64,000 nucleotides of DNA from Paractinoplanes durhamensis (GTDB lineage Bacteria; Actinomycetota; Actinomycetes; Mycobacteriales; Micromonosporaceae): positions 1 to 64,000 of the forward strand of contig NZ_BOML01000087.1 in NCBI RefSeq assembly GCF_016862175.1. Direction: 5' to 3'. The notes under the pieces were generated by a model. The model saw only the letters and a list, made by a program, of their open reading frames with translations, was not told the origin of the DNA and made no database searches. Position 1 is the first letter of the stretch, and each line of letters begins with the position of its first letter. The position numbers and the translations under genes were made by a program. Of the stretch, positions 24,409-32,182 are shown one piece after another.

Positions 24409-25365
24409 CTACAACCGTGGGAATACCCGGGGCGACATCTCGGTGCCCTCGACCGCTAGCGAGGCCGGGCCGACGATCAGCGGGTCGGGGCGGCCGACCA
24501 CCTCGTCGTCCTTGTTCTCGTAGGTGAAGCGGCTCAGTACGTGCCGGATCGCCTCCAGGCGGGCGCGCTTCTTGTCGTTGCTCTTCACCACCGTCCACGG
24601 GGCGTCCGCGGTGTCGGTGTAGAAGAACATCGCCTCCTTGGCCTCGGTGTAGTCACCCCACTTGTCGAGGGAGGCCAGGTCCATCGGCGACAGCTTCCAC
24701 TGCCGGACCGGGTCGACCTGGCGGATCGCGAAGCGGGTGCGCTGCTCGCCCTGGGTCACCGAGAACCAGAACTTGACCAGGTGGATGCCGGAGCGCACGA
24801 GCATCCGCTCCAGCTCCGGGGTCTGCCGCATGAACTCCAGGTACTCCGCCCGCGTGCAGAAACCCATCACCCGCTCGACGCCGGCCCTGTTGTACCAAGA
24901 ACGGTCGAACAGCACGATCTCACCGGCGGACGGCAGGTGGTCGATGTAGCGCTGGTAGTACCACTGCGTGCTTTCCTTCTCGCTGGGCTTCTCCAGCGCC
25001 ACCACCGACGCGCCGCGCGGGTTCAGGTGCTCCATGAACCGCTTGATCGTGCCGCCCTTGCCGGCCGCGTCCCGGCCCTCGAACAGCACCACCATCCGCT
25101 CGCCGGTGGACTTGCAGTGGTTCTGGAACTTCAGCAGCTCGATCTGCAGCAGCCGCTTGTGGCGGTCGTACTCGTGGCGGGACATCCGCTCGTCGTACGG
25201 ATAGTCCTCGCGCCAGGTGTCCACCGGGCTGCCGTCCGCGTTGAGCAGGACCGGGTCATCGTCGTCGTCATCGGCGACCCGGTAGCCGCCCAGCGTCGTG
25301 ATCGGCCCGTCGTAGGCCTCGGTGACCTGATCGTCCTGGAACTCTTCTGGTGCGTCCGCCTGCAT
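24409..25365 (-). CDS. ppk2: Polyphosphate kinase 2
   Basis: A 318-residue PPK2-family enzyme that transfers phosphate between polyphosphate and nucleotides. The P-loop is EGRDAAGKGG (96-105), the lid/Walker B region is LFDRSWYNRAGVE with Asp154, and the trailing FWFSVTQGEQRTRF and WKLSPMDLASLDKW blocks are typical of the family. The N-terminal 60 residues are very acidic and family-variable. It is one gene downstream of a CYTH-CHAD protein on the same strand (31-base gap), which strongly suggests a polyphosphate-handling pair. Whether it prefers GDP, ADP or AMP cannot be told. Confidence 0.94.
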   Translation of the reverse strand: MQADAPEEFQDDQVTEAYDGPITTLGGYRVADDDDDDPVLLNADGSPVDTWREDYPYDERMSRHEYDRHKRLLQIELLKFQNHCKSTGERMVVLFEGRDAAGKGGTIKRFMEHLNPRGASVVALEKPSEKESTQWYYQRYIDHLPSAGEIVLFDRSWYNRAGVERVMGFCTRAEYLEFMRQTPELERMLVRSGIHLVKFWFSVTQGEQRTRFAIRQVDPVRQWKLSPMDLASLDKWGDYTEAKEAMFFYTDTADAPWTVVKSNDKKRARLEAIRHVLSRFTYENKDDEVVGRPDPLIVGPASLAVEGTEMSPRVFPRL

Positions 25366-25396
25366 AACCCGATTTCATACCCGGCCCAGATGAACT

Positions 25397-26827
25397 TCAG
25401 GCCAGCCACTTGCGAAGACTCTTCTTTCGCGAAGACTCCACCACCACCGGCAACTCGGCGTAGGTGTCCTTGCCGACCTGCTCCTGCCGCGCCCACAGCA
25501 CGCCGAACCAGAAGTTGTCCGGACCGAGCTCGTGCAGCAGCTCCCGGGCGACCACCGAGTCCTGGTGGGCGCCGAGCACGTCCTGCAGGTCGGTGAGGGC
25601 GTTGACCAGCTGCTTGCCCGGCTTGCCGGCGCCACCGGCGAAGACCTCGACCGCATACCGGGCGCGCTTGTAGGCCTTGCGGGCGTCGTGCAGCTCGGCG
25701 TCCGCGCCGTCGGCCAGCGCCTGGTCGAGCAGGCCGTCCGCCTTGGCCAGGCTCTTCGCGGCCCGCCTGATCGGCGTCGGCTCACCGTTGCCGGGGAGGT
25801 CGCTGAGGCGGTCGATGCGGTCGAGCAGGGCGAGGTAGCGCTCGCTCTCCAGCGCCTCGGCGAGAGCCGTGCGGCCCCGCTCGACCTGGTCGTCGAGGTG
25901 CTGCCGGATCCGTGCGGCCACCTCGGTGAACTGGTCGCCGGACTCCTCCACCCCGGCCAGCAGCTTGCCCTTCTGCACCTGGCCGTCGCGCACCTCGCCG
26001 AGCAGGTCGGCGAGCCACTTCAACTCCGGCGCGACCTCGTCGAAGCCGGGGAACGAACGCTTGAAGGTCTTCAGCGAGCTGCGCAGGCGCCGGGTGGCGA
26101 CCCGCATCTTGTGTACCGACTCGGGGTCGCCCTGCCGCACGCCCGGGTCGAACTCGGCGAGGGCGTCGCGCTGCTCCCGGGCGTACGCAAACACGGGGTT
26201 GACCTTGCCCCTCGGCTTTTTCGGGGTTGTCTTCTCCAGGCGGCCGTTGAGGGCTCGGGATACCTTGGACGGGCCGGCGGCCGGCGTGGCGCCCGCGGCG
26301 AGCAGGAGCCGCTCGACCGCATCGAGAAGCGCGGCGTCGCCGTCGACCAGCTCGACCTCGATCTCCTGCCAGCGCTGCTCGACGCCGTCCGACTCGGCGG
26401 TCACCTGATCCTGCGCGACCAGCGCGAGCGTGCGGCCCTTGGCGTCGCGCAGCGGCGTCTCGACCCGATGCGTACGCAGACGGGCGACCGGCTTGAGACC
26501 CTTGCGCCGGATGATCGCCCGGACCTGGCCGCGCAGCTCGGCCGGCACCTTTTTCTTGTCCCCGTTCAAGGGCAGGCGATGCTCGGTGCGGCTGTTGCCG
26601 CTGCCCGGAGTCTTCAGATGCCAGCCGGCGTCCTCGCCGCCCGTCCGCCGGCGCAACGTCCGCCGGTTTTGCATCAAGGTCAGGTCATCGGTGTCGAAGT
26701 AGGTGGCATCCAACTCGTGGGTCTGCGCACCGGTGGTGTCGCGGATGCCCGCCGTGCCCGCCAGCGAGGGCAGCACGAAGCCATCCGGGACGTCGTATTT
26801 GCGTTCTGTTTCGCTGGCGGTCTCCAT
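25397..26827 (-). CDS. CYTH-CHAD domain protein (polyphosphate-associated)
   Basis: A 476-residue two-domain protein. The CYTH triphosphate tunnel domain fills residues 1-200, with the ExExK signature as ETERK at 6-10. The CHAD helical domain, known to bind polyphosphate, runs from about 210 to the end (HKMRVATRRLRSSLKTF and YKRARYAVEVF are its basic histidine-containing helices). CYTH enzymes hydrolyse inorganic triphosphate or related compounds. Linked to ppk2 by strand and spacing, it probably acts on or docks to polyphosphate granules. Confidence 0.92.
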   Translation of the reverse strand: METASETERKYDVPDGFVLPSLAGTAGIRDTTGAQTHELDATYFDTDDLTLMQNRRTLRRRTGGEDAGWHLKTPGSGNSRTEHRLPLNGDKKKVPAELRGQVRAIIRRKGLKPVARLRTHRVETPLRDAKGRTLALVAQDQVTAESDGVEQRWQEIEVELVDGDAALLDAVERLLLAAGATPAAGPSKVSRALNGRLEKTTPKKPRGKVNPVFAYAREQRDALAEFDPGVRQGDPESVHKMRVATRRLRSSLKTFKRSFPGFDEVAPELKWLADLLGEVRDGQVQKGKLLAGVEESGDQFTEVAARIRQHLDDQVERGRTALAEALESERYLALLDRIDRLSDLPGNGEPTPIRRAAKSLAKADGLLDQALADGADAELHDARKAYKRARYAVEVFAGGAGKPGKQLVNALTDLQDVLGAHQDSVVARELLHELGPDNFWFGVLWARQEQVGKDTYAELPVVVESSRKKSLRKWLA

Positions 26828-26952
26828 CTGTTCATGGTGCCCGACCGACCGTTACATACACAGGCCAATCGATTGGCAGCTTCCGCACAGCTTCGTCTCA
26901 GCTTCTGCTGGCACCGTTGGTGGCCGGTTTCGCCGCCGCTTGGAGGTTGCAC

Positions 26953-27111
26953 ATGGAGAAGCCCGACCGTCGCCCGATTTCGCTGGCCGGCATCGGCCTG
27001 ATCAGCGCGGGAGCCGTGCTCGGCCTGGCCCTCGCGGCACCGGCCTCGGCCGCGCCGTCCGACACTCCGCGCCCAGCCGCGGCACCCACCGTCGAGAAGG
27101 ACAAGCGCTAG
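26953..27111 (+). CDS. Short secreted or membrane-anchored peptide
   Basis: A 52-residue protein: a charged start (MEKPDRRP), a hydrophobic segment (residues 10-30) ending in a plausible signal peptidase site (ASAAPSD), and a 20-residue Pro/Ala-rich tail. TTGGAGG lies seven bases before the ATG. It is divergent from the CYTH-CHAD gene and its last four bases overlap the end of the convergent gene. Function unknown. Confidence 0.55.
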   Translation: MEKPDRRPISLAGIGLISAGAVLGLALAAPASAAPSDTPRPAAAPTVEKDKR

Positions 27112-27428
27112 GCCAGGCTCTCCCGGCTGCGGAGGTAGAGCGCCCGCGAGTAGCTGGCGGTGGCCGCGCTGAAATACATGGTCGCGAGCCCGACGTGGAA
27201 GCTGTTGTCGGTCAGCGCGTTCTTCGCGTTGGCCGACCCGGACCACCGGATCTCGGCGTCCGAGGCGCTGATGCCGCGGCGCTCACAGCGCAGGCGGTTC
27301 ATCTCCTTGCCCATCTTCCAGGTCTCGAGCGCGGACTCGGCCTGCCGCATCATCTTGCCGGCCTGCTCGGTGAGGGATTCGGCGAGAGCCCAGGCGGCTC
27401 GCTCCTCCTCGCTGCGAAAAGTCGACAC
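27108..27428 (-). CDS. Small helical protein, function unknown
   Basis: A 106-residue soluble, helix-rich protein (EERAAWALAESLTEQAGKMMRQAESALETW) with a Tyr/Ala/Ser-rich C-terminus. I do not recognise the family. The GTG at 27428 is preceded by GGGAGG at eight bases, so I prefer it to the ATG at 27488. Coding bias supports a real gene. Confidence 0.6.
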   Translation of the reverse strand: MSTFRSEEERAAWALAESLTEQAGKMMRQAESALETWKMGKEMNRLRCERRGISASDAEIRWSGSANAKNALTDNSFHVGLATMYFSAATASYSRALYLRSRESLA

Positions 27429-27581
27429 GCGCGCACCTCCCAGGGTGGTCGGGGGTCGACTCCCAGTGTGCGAAAGATGTCGGGACATGTCGATCTTTTT
27501 CCACCGGGGGCATGAATATGCCGCGAGCGACTTGCTCAGGCGGATCCCCGCAGCGCGCTCCGCCAGGCGGCGAAGCGCGAT

Positions 27582-27872
27582 TTAGCGAGACCGGTATGCG
27601 TCGGCGCGGTGTTCGATCGCCGTCACGGTCACGACGAGGCCGTCTTCGTCGATTTCGTAAAGGACGCGGTAGGTGCCACGTCTGGCCGACCAGGTGCCCT
27701 CGAACGGCGGTAGAAGAAGTCGTTTACCGACCCGCTGCGGGTTGTCGAGGAGGGTAGTGGTGATGAACTCGTAGACGGCTGCGGCGATTTTCTCGGGCAG
27801 TCGTCCGGCGAGGGCACGCGCGGCCGGCCCGGCCACCTGAAGCCGGTAGCGGCCGGGCGCGGGGTCGGTCAC
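27582..27872 (-). CDS. RelE/ParE-family toxin (second toxin-antitoxin pair)
   Basis: A 96-residue RelE-superfamily toxin (YRLQVAGPAARALAGRLPEKIAAAV, then GKRLLLPPFEGTWSARRGTYRVLYEI, then VTAIEHRADAYR). The arginines of the middle strand and the terminal HRADAYR fit mRNA interferases. Its GTG overlaps the antitoxin stop by four bases (27869-27872). It is on the opposite strand from, and only distantly similar to, the first pair at 11.5-12.1 kb. Confidence 0.88.
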   Translation of the reverse strand: MTDPAPGRYRLQVAGPAARALAGRLPEKIAAAVYEFITTTLLDNPQRVGKRLLLPPFEGTWSARRGTYRVLYEIDEDGLVVTVTAIEHRADAYRSR

Positions 27873-28153
27873 TTTGCTCGCCTCGACCGCTTCGCCATCA
27901 ATGCTGCGAGTTCGTCGCTGTCGAGGACGTCACCGGCTTCGACAGCCGCCTTGGACTCAGCGAGCTGCCGCATGGCCTCGGCACTGGACAGAACATCCAG
28001 CGTCTCCTCCAGGGCCGCAAGGTCGTCGGCAGAGATGAGTATCGCGGCGGGGTGGCCATGCCTCGTGATCTCCACCCGCTCATGCGTTCTGGTCACCTCA
28101 TCGATGAGTTCCGAGAGGCGGTTACGGGCGTCGGTGAACGGCACGACGGTCAT
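27869..28153 (-). CDS. Phd/YefM-family antitoxin (second toxin-antitoxin pair)
   Basis: A 94-residue antitoxin. The DNA-binding half is VPFTDARNRLSELIDEVTRTHERVEITRHGHPAAILIS; the acidic toxin-binding half ends SDELAALMAKRSRRAK. I chose ATG 28153 because a TATACT box sits six bases upstream, leaving no leader; the frame extends to 28342 but without a site. The antitoxin-first order and stop/start overlap are standard for autoregulated type II modules. Confidence 0.88.
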   Translation of the reverse strand: MTVVPFTDARNRLSELIDEVTRTHERVEITRHGHPAAILISADDLAALEETLDVLSSAEAMRQLAESKAAVEAGDVLDSDELAALMAKRSRRAK

Positions 28154-28159
28154 GCTCGA

Positions 28160-28165
28160 AGTATA
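28160..28165 (-). promoter_or_regulatory. -10 box of the second toxin-antitoxin pair, probably leaderless
   Basis: On the minus strand TATACT is followed by six bases and the antitoxin ATG, so transcription would begin at or next to the start codon. Leaderless mRNAs are common in actinobacteria. No convincing -35 is visible, and the absence of any purine-rich site supports this reading. Confidence 0.5.
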
Positions 28166-28197
28166 GGCAGTTATTGGCGCGAAGTCTGTACAAAATT

Positions 28198-28227
28198 GGC
28201 ACCAACTGACCGCGGTCAGGTGGTGCC
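28198..28227. repeat. Near-perfect 14-bp inverted repeat
   Basis: GGCACCAACTGACC (28198-28211) and GGTCAGGTGGTGCC (28214-28227) form a 14-bp stem with one mismatch and a two-base loop. A smaller hairpin (AAGACCG...CGGTCTT, 28239-28260) follows. They lie between the divergent-facing antitoxin promoter and the next minus-strand gene's stop. They may end the transcript of the membrane gene at 28362-28682 or serve as an operator. Confidence 0.45.
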
Positions 28228-28361
28228 AGCCGGAGTGCAAGACCGTTACGAGGCGGTCTTGGCCACGCCCACCGGGCAGGTCATGCCGTTCGGTGCAGGA
28301 TGCAGTTACCCGTCCGAAGGCGGTACGTCGCAGATCTTGCATCCGCCGACCATGAAGTGGC

Positions 28362-28682
28362 CTATTCCGACTGTCCGCGAAGATCCGCGGCCTTGCGAGG
28401 CCTGAACCACGCGACGGCGAGGATGGCTAACGGCCAAGGAACGAAGATGAGCCAGAAGCCGGCATCAGGCCCCAACCAGCGGGCGGTTCCCGCAACCCAG
28501 ATAAACGGGCCGACCAAAACAGCAGCCCCCAGCAGAAACCAGAACACGGCAGCCTCGGACACGCTTCGCCAGGCCCGCCCTCTGGCCTTGAGTACGGGGG
28601 CTTCACCGCCCACGAGGACGCGGACACCCCAGCCGATAAGGGCCAGTCCGACCAACGCCCCGATCACCGCTTGCACGACCAT
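28362..28682 (-). CDS. Small membrane protein, three hydrophobic segments
   Basis: A 106-residue protein with hydrophobic stretches near residues 3-25, 45-65 and 72-92 (ALVGLALIGWGVRVLV, FWFLLGAAVLVGPFIWV, FWLIFVPWPLAILAVAWF) and a charged C-terminus. No family is recognisable. Coding bias and the well-formed hydrophobic pattern support a real gene. Confidence 0.6.
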   Translation of the reverse strand: MVVQAVIGALVGLALIGWGVRVLVGGEAPVLKARGRAWRSVSEAAVFWFLLGAAVLVGPFIWVAGTARWLGPDAGFWLIFVPWPLAILAVAWFRPRKAADLRGQSE

Positions 28683-29265
28683 GGCCCGAGCCTAGAGGCG
28701 TCCGAGAGCGGGACGATCAGCGCCCGGGCGCTCCATGGGAACCGAACGGGTACAACCGACCAGGAGCACTGATACGAGGCCACCGATTGCGGTGCCGCGT
28801 TGCCACCAGTCGGGGCGTGGCGGCGGCGGGGCGGGTACCCCTTTGCGGCGTAGTCCCCTCGCTGAGGGGCTGTCTGTGCGTGGCAGCCTCGGCCGCCGCG
28901 ATGGGGCTGTTCCAGTCTCGGGTCGGGCATCGCGGCGACGATTCCAGCGATTCACGGTTGCCATTGTGGAACATGGCGACAACATCGCGGCTACCCGCAT
29001 TCGGTTCTGTGTGCAGGGGCGCAGTAATGCAGGATGCAGTTTATCCGTTGAGTTGAAGGGGCGCTCGGTAGCGGTTGCCCTTCGGCGTATGAGCGAGCGC
29101 AGGCGACAGGTGCGGGGATTGCAGCACCTCCGCCCGGCGCGGAACTTCGATCTGCTGGCCGTGTTCACCAAGGTGCGTCTCAGATTCCGAATTGGCTGCG
29201 GACGGAGGATGGCTGACGGAGTATCGATCCGGACACTGTCATCCGAGTCTGAGGGCGGGTTTCTG
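28683..29265. other. Stretch without a supported gene
   Basis: No ORF here has convincing protein composition on either strand. The long plus-strand frame from 28735 is low-complexity Arg/Gly/Ser before position 29266. Composition is less GC-rich than the neighbours, and no transposase or repeat is visible. Confidence 0.5.
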
Positions 29266-29742
29266 GTGAATCGAAAACAATTTCGGATTGGGGCGGCTGC
29301 GGTCGCCGTAATGATCAGTAGCTTGGTGTCAGGTCCGGCAAAGGCGATGCCCGGACAGGCGGCGCCGCGCCCGCGCCTCGATCTGACCTGCTCTCTCATC
29401 ACTGACACCGACGGTATCGGGATGAACGAGCTTTACCTGGTAGATCCGAACGGCTACCGACGTCATCTCGCAAACGAAGCATCGTTCCACGTTCTTTTCC
29501 GGAGCTTCGACGACATCAAACAACGGGCTGATATCCGGGACATCGCCGAGGGCCCTGAATTCAGTGCCGATATCCACATCGCCAGCCCCAGAGGCTCCAA
29601 TGATTGGTTCCTCATGACTGACGGGAAGAAAAACCCGATCACGCCCGCCGGGGCAGCCAAGTGCGACTTCGACTACAACAACGTGGTGGCGGTCAACCCC
29701 ATCCTGGTGAGGGATGTGCCGGTGGGTGTGACCTGGATCTGA
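29266..29742 (+). CDS. Secreted protein of unknown function
   Basis: A 158-residue protein with a clear Sec signal peptide (basic NRKQFRIG, hydrophobic AAAVAVMISSLVS, cleavage near AKAMPG). The mature part has two cysteines about 115 residues apart (DLTCSL and AKCDFDY), which may form a disulfide. I do not recognise a domain. The GTG at 29266 puts the signal peptide at the N-terminus; the frame runs upstream to 28735, but that part looks non-coding. The start signal (GAGGG) is weak. Confidence 0.6.
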   Translation: MNRKQFRIGAAAVAVMISSLVSGPAKAMPGQAAPRPRLDLTCSLITDTDGIGMNELYLVDPNGYRRHLANEASFHVLFRSFDDIKQRADIRDIAEGPEFSADIHIASPRGSNDWFLMTDGKKNPITPAGAAKCDFDYNNVVAVNPILVRDVPVGVTWI

Positions 29743-29832
29743 CTTGACTCAAGGTCGCCGAACGGACGTGCCGGCAGCGCGCACGATGTCCTCCCGATGA
29801 GCTGGAAATTAGCAGGACGGCGTGCGGATCAG

Positions 29833-29862
29833 GACCGCCCCAGCCAGATGGCCGGGGCGGTC
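29833..29862 (-). terminator. Hairpin terminator of the msrA operon
   Basis: GACCGCCCC (29833-29841) pairs perfectly with GGGGCGGTC (29854-29862) across a 12-base loop, seven bases past the msrA stop. There is no U-tract, which is common for actinobacterial hairpin terminators. Confidence 0.6.
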
Positions 29863-29869
29863 GCCGTTG

Positions 29870-30538
29870 TCAGGATGCGGTATCCGTCTGCGTCGGAGGG
29901 GCACAGTAGTTGAGCCCGGTAGGGCCGTGGTTGCAGTAGCCGTATGGGTTCTTGGTGTCGCTCAAGTACTGCTGGTGGTAGTTCTCCGCGTAGTAGTACT
30001 GCGTCAGCGGGCGGATCTCCGTGGTGATCTGGCCGCGGCCGGCCTTGGTGACCACCGGCTGGAAGGCCTCCACCGACGCCGTCGCCGTGGCCAGCTGGGC
30101 GTCGGTCGTGGTGTATACGGCCGAGCGGTACTGGGTGCCGACGTCATTGCCCTGGCGCATGCCCTGGGTCGGGTCGTGGTTCTCCCAGAACGCCTTGAGC
30201 AGGTCCTCGTACGCGATCTTGCTGGGGTCGTAGACCACCTGAACCGCCTCGGTGTGCCCGGTCGTACCGGAGCAGGTCTCCTCGTAGGTCGGGTTCTTGG
30301 TGAAGCCGCCGGCGTAGCCGACCGATGTCGAGTACACCCCGGGCAGTCGCCAGAAGATGCGCTCGGCGCCCCAGAAACAACCCATGCCGAAGACCGCGAC
30401 CTCGAGGCCGGCCGGCCACGGGCCCTTGAGCGGGGTGCCGAGCACGGTGTGCGTGTCGGCGACCGGCATCTCGATGAGGCGGCCGGGCAGGGCCTGGTCG
30501 GGGGTGGGCAGTTCGAGCTTCTTGTGCCGCAGGAACAC
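29870..30538 (-). CDS. msrA: Peptide methionine sulfoxide reductase A
   Basis: A 222-residue MsrA that reduces methionine-S-sulfoxide in proteins and free methionine. The catalytic motif GCFWG is at residues 53-57 with Cys54; the resolving cysteines are probably the two near the C-terminus (YGYCNHGPTGLNYC). The remaining landmarks (GYAGG, TGHTEAVQV, YHQQYL) are all present. I prefer the GTG at 30538, which follows AAGGGAG by five bases, over the ATG at 30553. It shares a strand with the HIT gene 37 bases upstream, and the neighbourhood is rich in sulfur metabolism. Confidence 0.94.
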   Translation of the reverse strand: MFLRHKKLELPTPDQALPGRLIEMPVADTHTVLGTPLKGPWPAGLEVAVFGMGCFWGAERIFWRLPGVYSTSVGYAGGFTKNPTYEETCSGTTGHTEAVQVVYDPSKIAYEDLLKAFWENHDPTQGMRQGNDVGTQYRSAVYTTTDAQLATATASVEAFQPVVTKAGRGQITTEIRPLTQYYYAENYHQQYLSDTKNPYGYCNHGPTGLNYCAPPTQTDTAS

Positions 30539-30575
30539 GGTCACTCCCTTCATCCGGTCTCTGCAACGCCGGGAG

Positions 30576-30989
30576 TTAGGTAATCCTTACCGCGATCTTC
30601 TCGGCGTAGGCAGTGGCCTCGGCATCATCGGCGTACTTCGTTCGTGGCCAGAAGAAGCCGCGCAGTCCGTCCCCTTTCGTCCGCGGCACCACATGAGTGT
30701 GGAGGTGCGGGACCGACTGGGACACGATGTTGTTGATGGCGACGAAGGTGCCGGTCGCGCCGAGGGCTTCGGGCACGGCCGCCGCGACCCGCTGCACAAG
30801 ACCGAAATATCCGGGCAGATCGGCGGGTGGCAGCTCGGGCAGCGTCACCACATGGGTGCGCGGGACGACCAGCACGTGGCCCTTGAACACCGGCCGGGTA
30901 TCGAGGAAACCCACGCCATCAGGGGAATCGACGACCTTGAAGGCCGGCACCGAGCCCGCCACGATCGCACAGAACACGCAGTCCGCCAC
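30576..30989 (-). CDS. HIT-family protein (nucleotide hydrolase/transferase)
   Basis: A 137-residue HIT-fold protein. The signature HxHxHxx is HLHTHVV (95-101), and the N-terminal CVFC pair probably binds zinc together with later histidines. Members hydrolyse adenylated nucleotides or aminoacyl-AMP. It is transcribed divergently from metB with a gap of about 25 bases, so their promoters overlap. Confidence 0.92.
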   Translation of the reverse strand: MADCVFCAIVAGSVPAFKVVDSPDGVGFLDTRPVFKGHVLVVPRTHVVTLPELPPADLPGYFGLVQRVAAAVPEALGATGTFVAINNIVSQSVPHLHTHVVPRTKGDGLRGFFWPRTKYADDAEATAYAEKIAVRIT

Positions 30990-31013
30990 CAGGCGAGACT
31001 AACCTTGCGGACC

Positions 31014-32165
31014 ATGACGGCTAACAGCTACGGCTTCGACACCCTCGCCATCCATGCCGGCCAGGAACCGGACCCGCGAACGGGCGCGGTGGTGCCGCCG
31101 ATCTACCAGACTTCCACCTACGCCCAGGACGCCGTCGGCGCTCCACGTCTGGGCTACGAGTACGCCCGCTCCGGCAACCCGACCCGCGACGCCCTCCAGG
31201 AGTGCCTCGCGGCGATCGAGGGCGGCCGTCGCGGCCTGGCCTTCGCGAGCGGTCTCGCCGCCGAGGACACGCTGCTGCGCGCCGTCTGCCGCCCCGGTGA
31301 CCACGTGGTCATCCCGGGCGACGCGTACGGCGGCACCTATCGCCTGTTCGCCAAGGTCGCCGAGAACTGGGGACTCGACTGGACCGCCGTCCCGCTCGAC
31401 GACCTCGACCAGGTGCGCGCCGCGTTCCGGCCCGGCCACACCCGGATGATCTGGGCGGAGACGCCGACGAACCCGCTGCTCAACATCGCCGACATCGCGG
31501 CGCTGGCCGGGCTCGCGCACGAGTACGACGCGATGCTGACCGTGGACAACACGTTCGCCTCGCCGTACCTCCAGCAGCCGCTCGCGCTCGGCGCCGACGT
31601 CGTGGTCCACTCCACCACGAAGTATCTGGGCGGGCACTCCGACGTGGTCGGTGGCGCCCTGGTCGTCGGGAACGACGAACTCGGCGACCAGCTCCTCTTC
31701 CACCAGAACGCGATGGGCGCGATCAACGGTCCGTTCGACGCTTGGCTGACGCTTCGAGGGATCAAGACCTTGGGTGTACGCATGGAGCGGCACTGTGACA
31801 ATGCCGAGCGCATCGTCGGATACCTCAACGAGCACTCCGCCGTGGCCCGCGTCTACTACCCGGGCCTCGACACCCACCCGGGCCACGAGACGGCCGCCAA
31901 GCAGATGCAGCGGTTCGGCGGCATGGTGTCGTTCCGCGCGGCCGGCGGCCAGGAGGCAGCCATCGAGATCTGCAATCGGACGAAACTGTTCGTGTTGGCC
32001 GAGTCGCTGGGCGGAGTCGAATCGCTCATCGAGCACCCGGGTCAGATGACACACCTGTCCGCAGCGGGCTCACCGCTTGAAGTCCCCGCCGATCTCGTGC
32101 GACTGTCTGTCGGCATCGAAAGCGTTGACGATCTGCTCGCCGACCTGGAGCAGGCACTCGGCTGA
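31014..32165 (+). CDS. metB: Cystathionine gamma-synthase/lyase-type PLP enzyme
   Basis: A 383-residue Cys/Met-metabolism PLP enzyme (AHAGQ-type N-terminus read as IHAGQEPD; PLP lysine K203 in STTKYLGGHSD). In the M. tuberculosis cluster the homologue is metB between cbs and greA. It would make cystathionine from activated homoserine, or cleave it, so it couples to cbs at 17.3 kb; synthase and lyase cannot be separated by sequence alone. The open frame continues upstream, but the ATG at 31014 begins the conserved region. Downstream genes (amidase, threonine dehydratase) follow within 20-30 bases. Confidence 0.93.
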   Translation: MTANSYGFDTLAIHAGQEPDPRTGAVVPPIYQTSTYAQDAVGAPRLGYEYARSGNPTRDALQECLAAIEGGRRGLAFASGLAAEDTLLRAVCRPGDHVVIPGDAYGGTYRLFAKVAENWGLDWTAVPLDDLDQVRAAFRPGHTRMIWAETPTNPLLNIADIAALAGLAHEYDAMLTVDNTFASPYLQQPLALGADVVVHSTTKYLGGHSDVVGGALVVGNDELGDQLLFHQNAMGAINGPFDAWLTLRGIKTLGVRMERHCDNAERIVGYLNEHSAVARVYYPGLDTHPGHETAAKQMQRFGGMVSFRAAGGQEAAIEICNRTKLFVLAESLGGVESLIEHPGQMTHLSAAGSPLEVPADLVRLSVGIESVDDLLADLEQALG

Positions 32166-32182
32166 ATGTAAACGGAGCTGGC

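Noticed and set aside
28735..29265. N-terminal extension of the secreted protein at 29.3 kb
   Set aside because: The sequence is low-complexity and would place the signal peptide internally; the GTG at 29266 puts it at the N-terminus.
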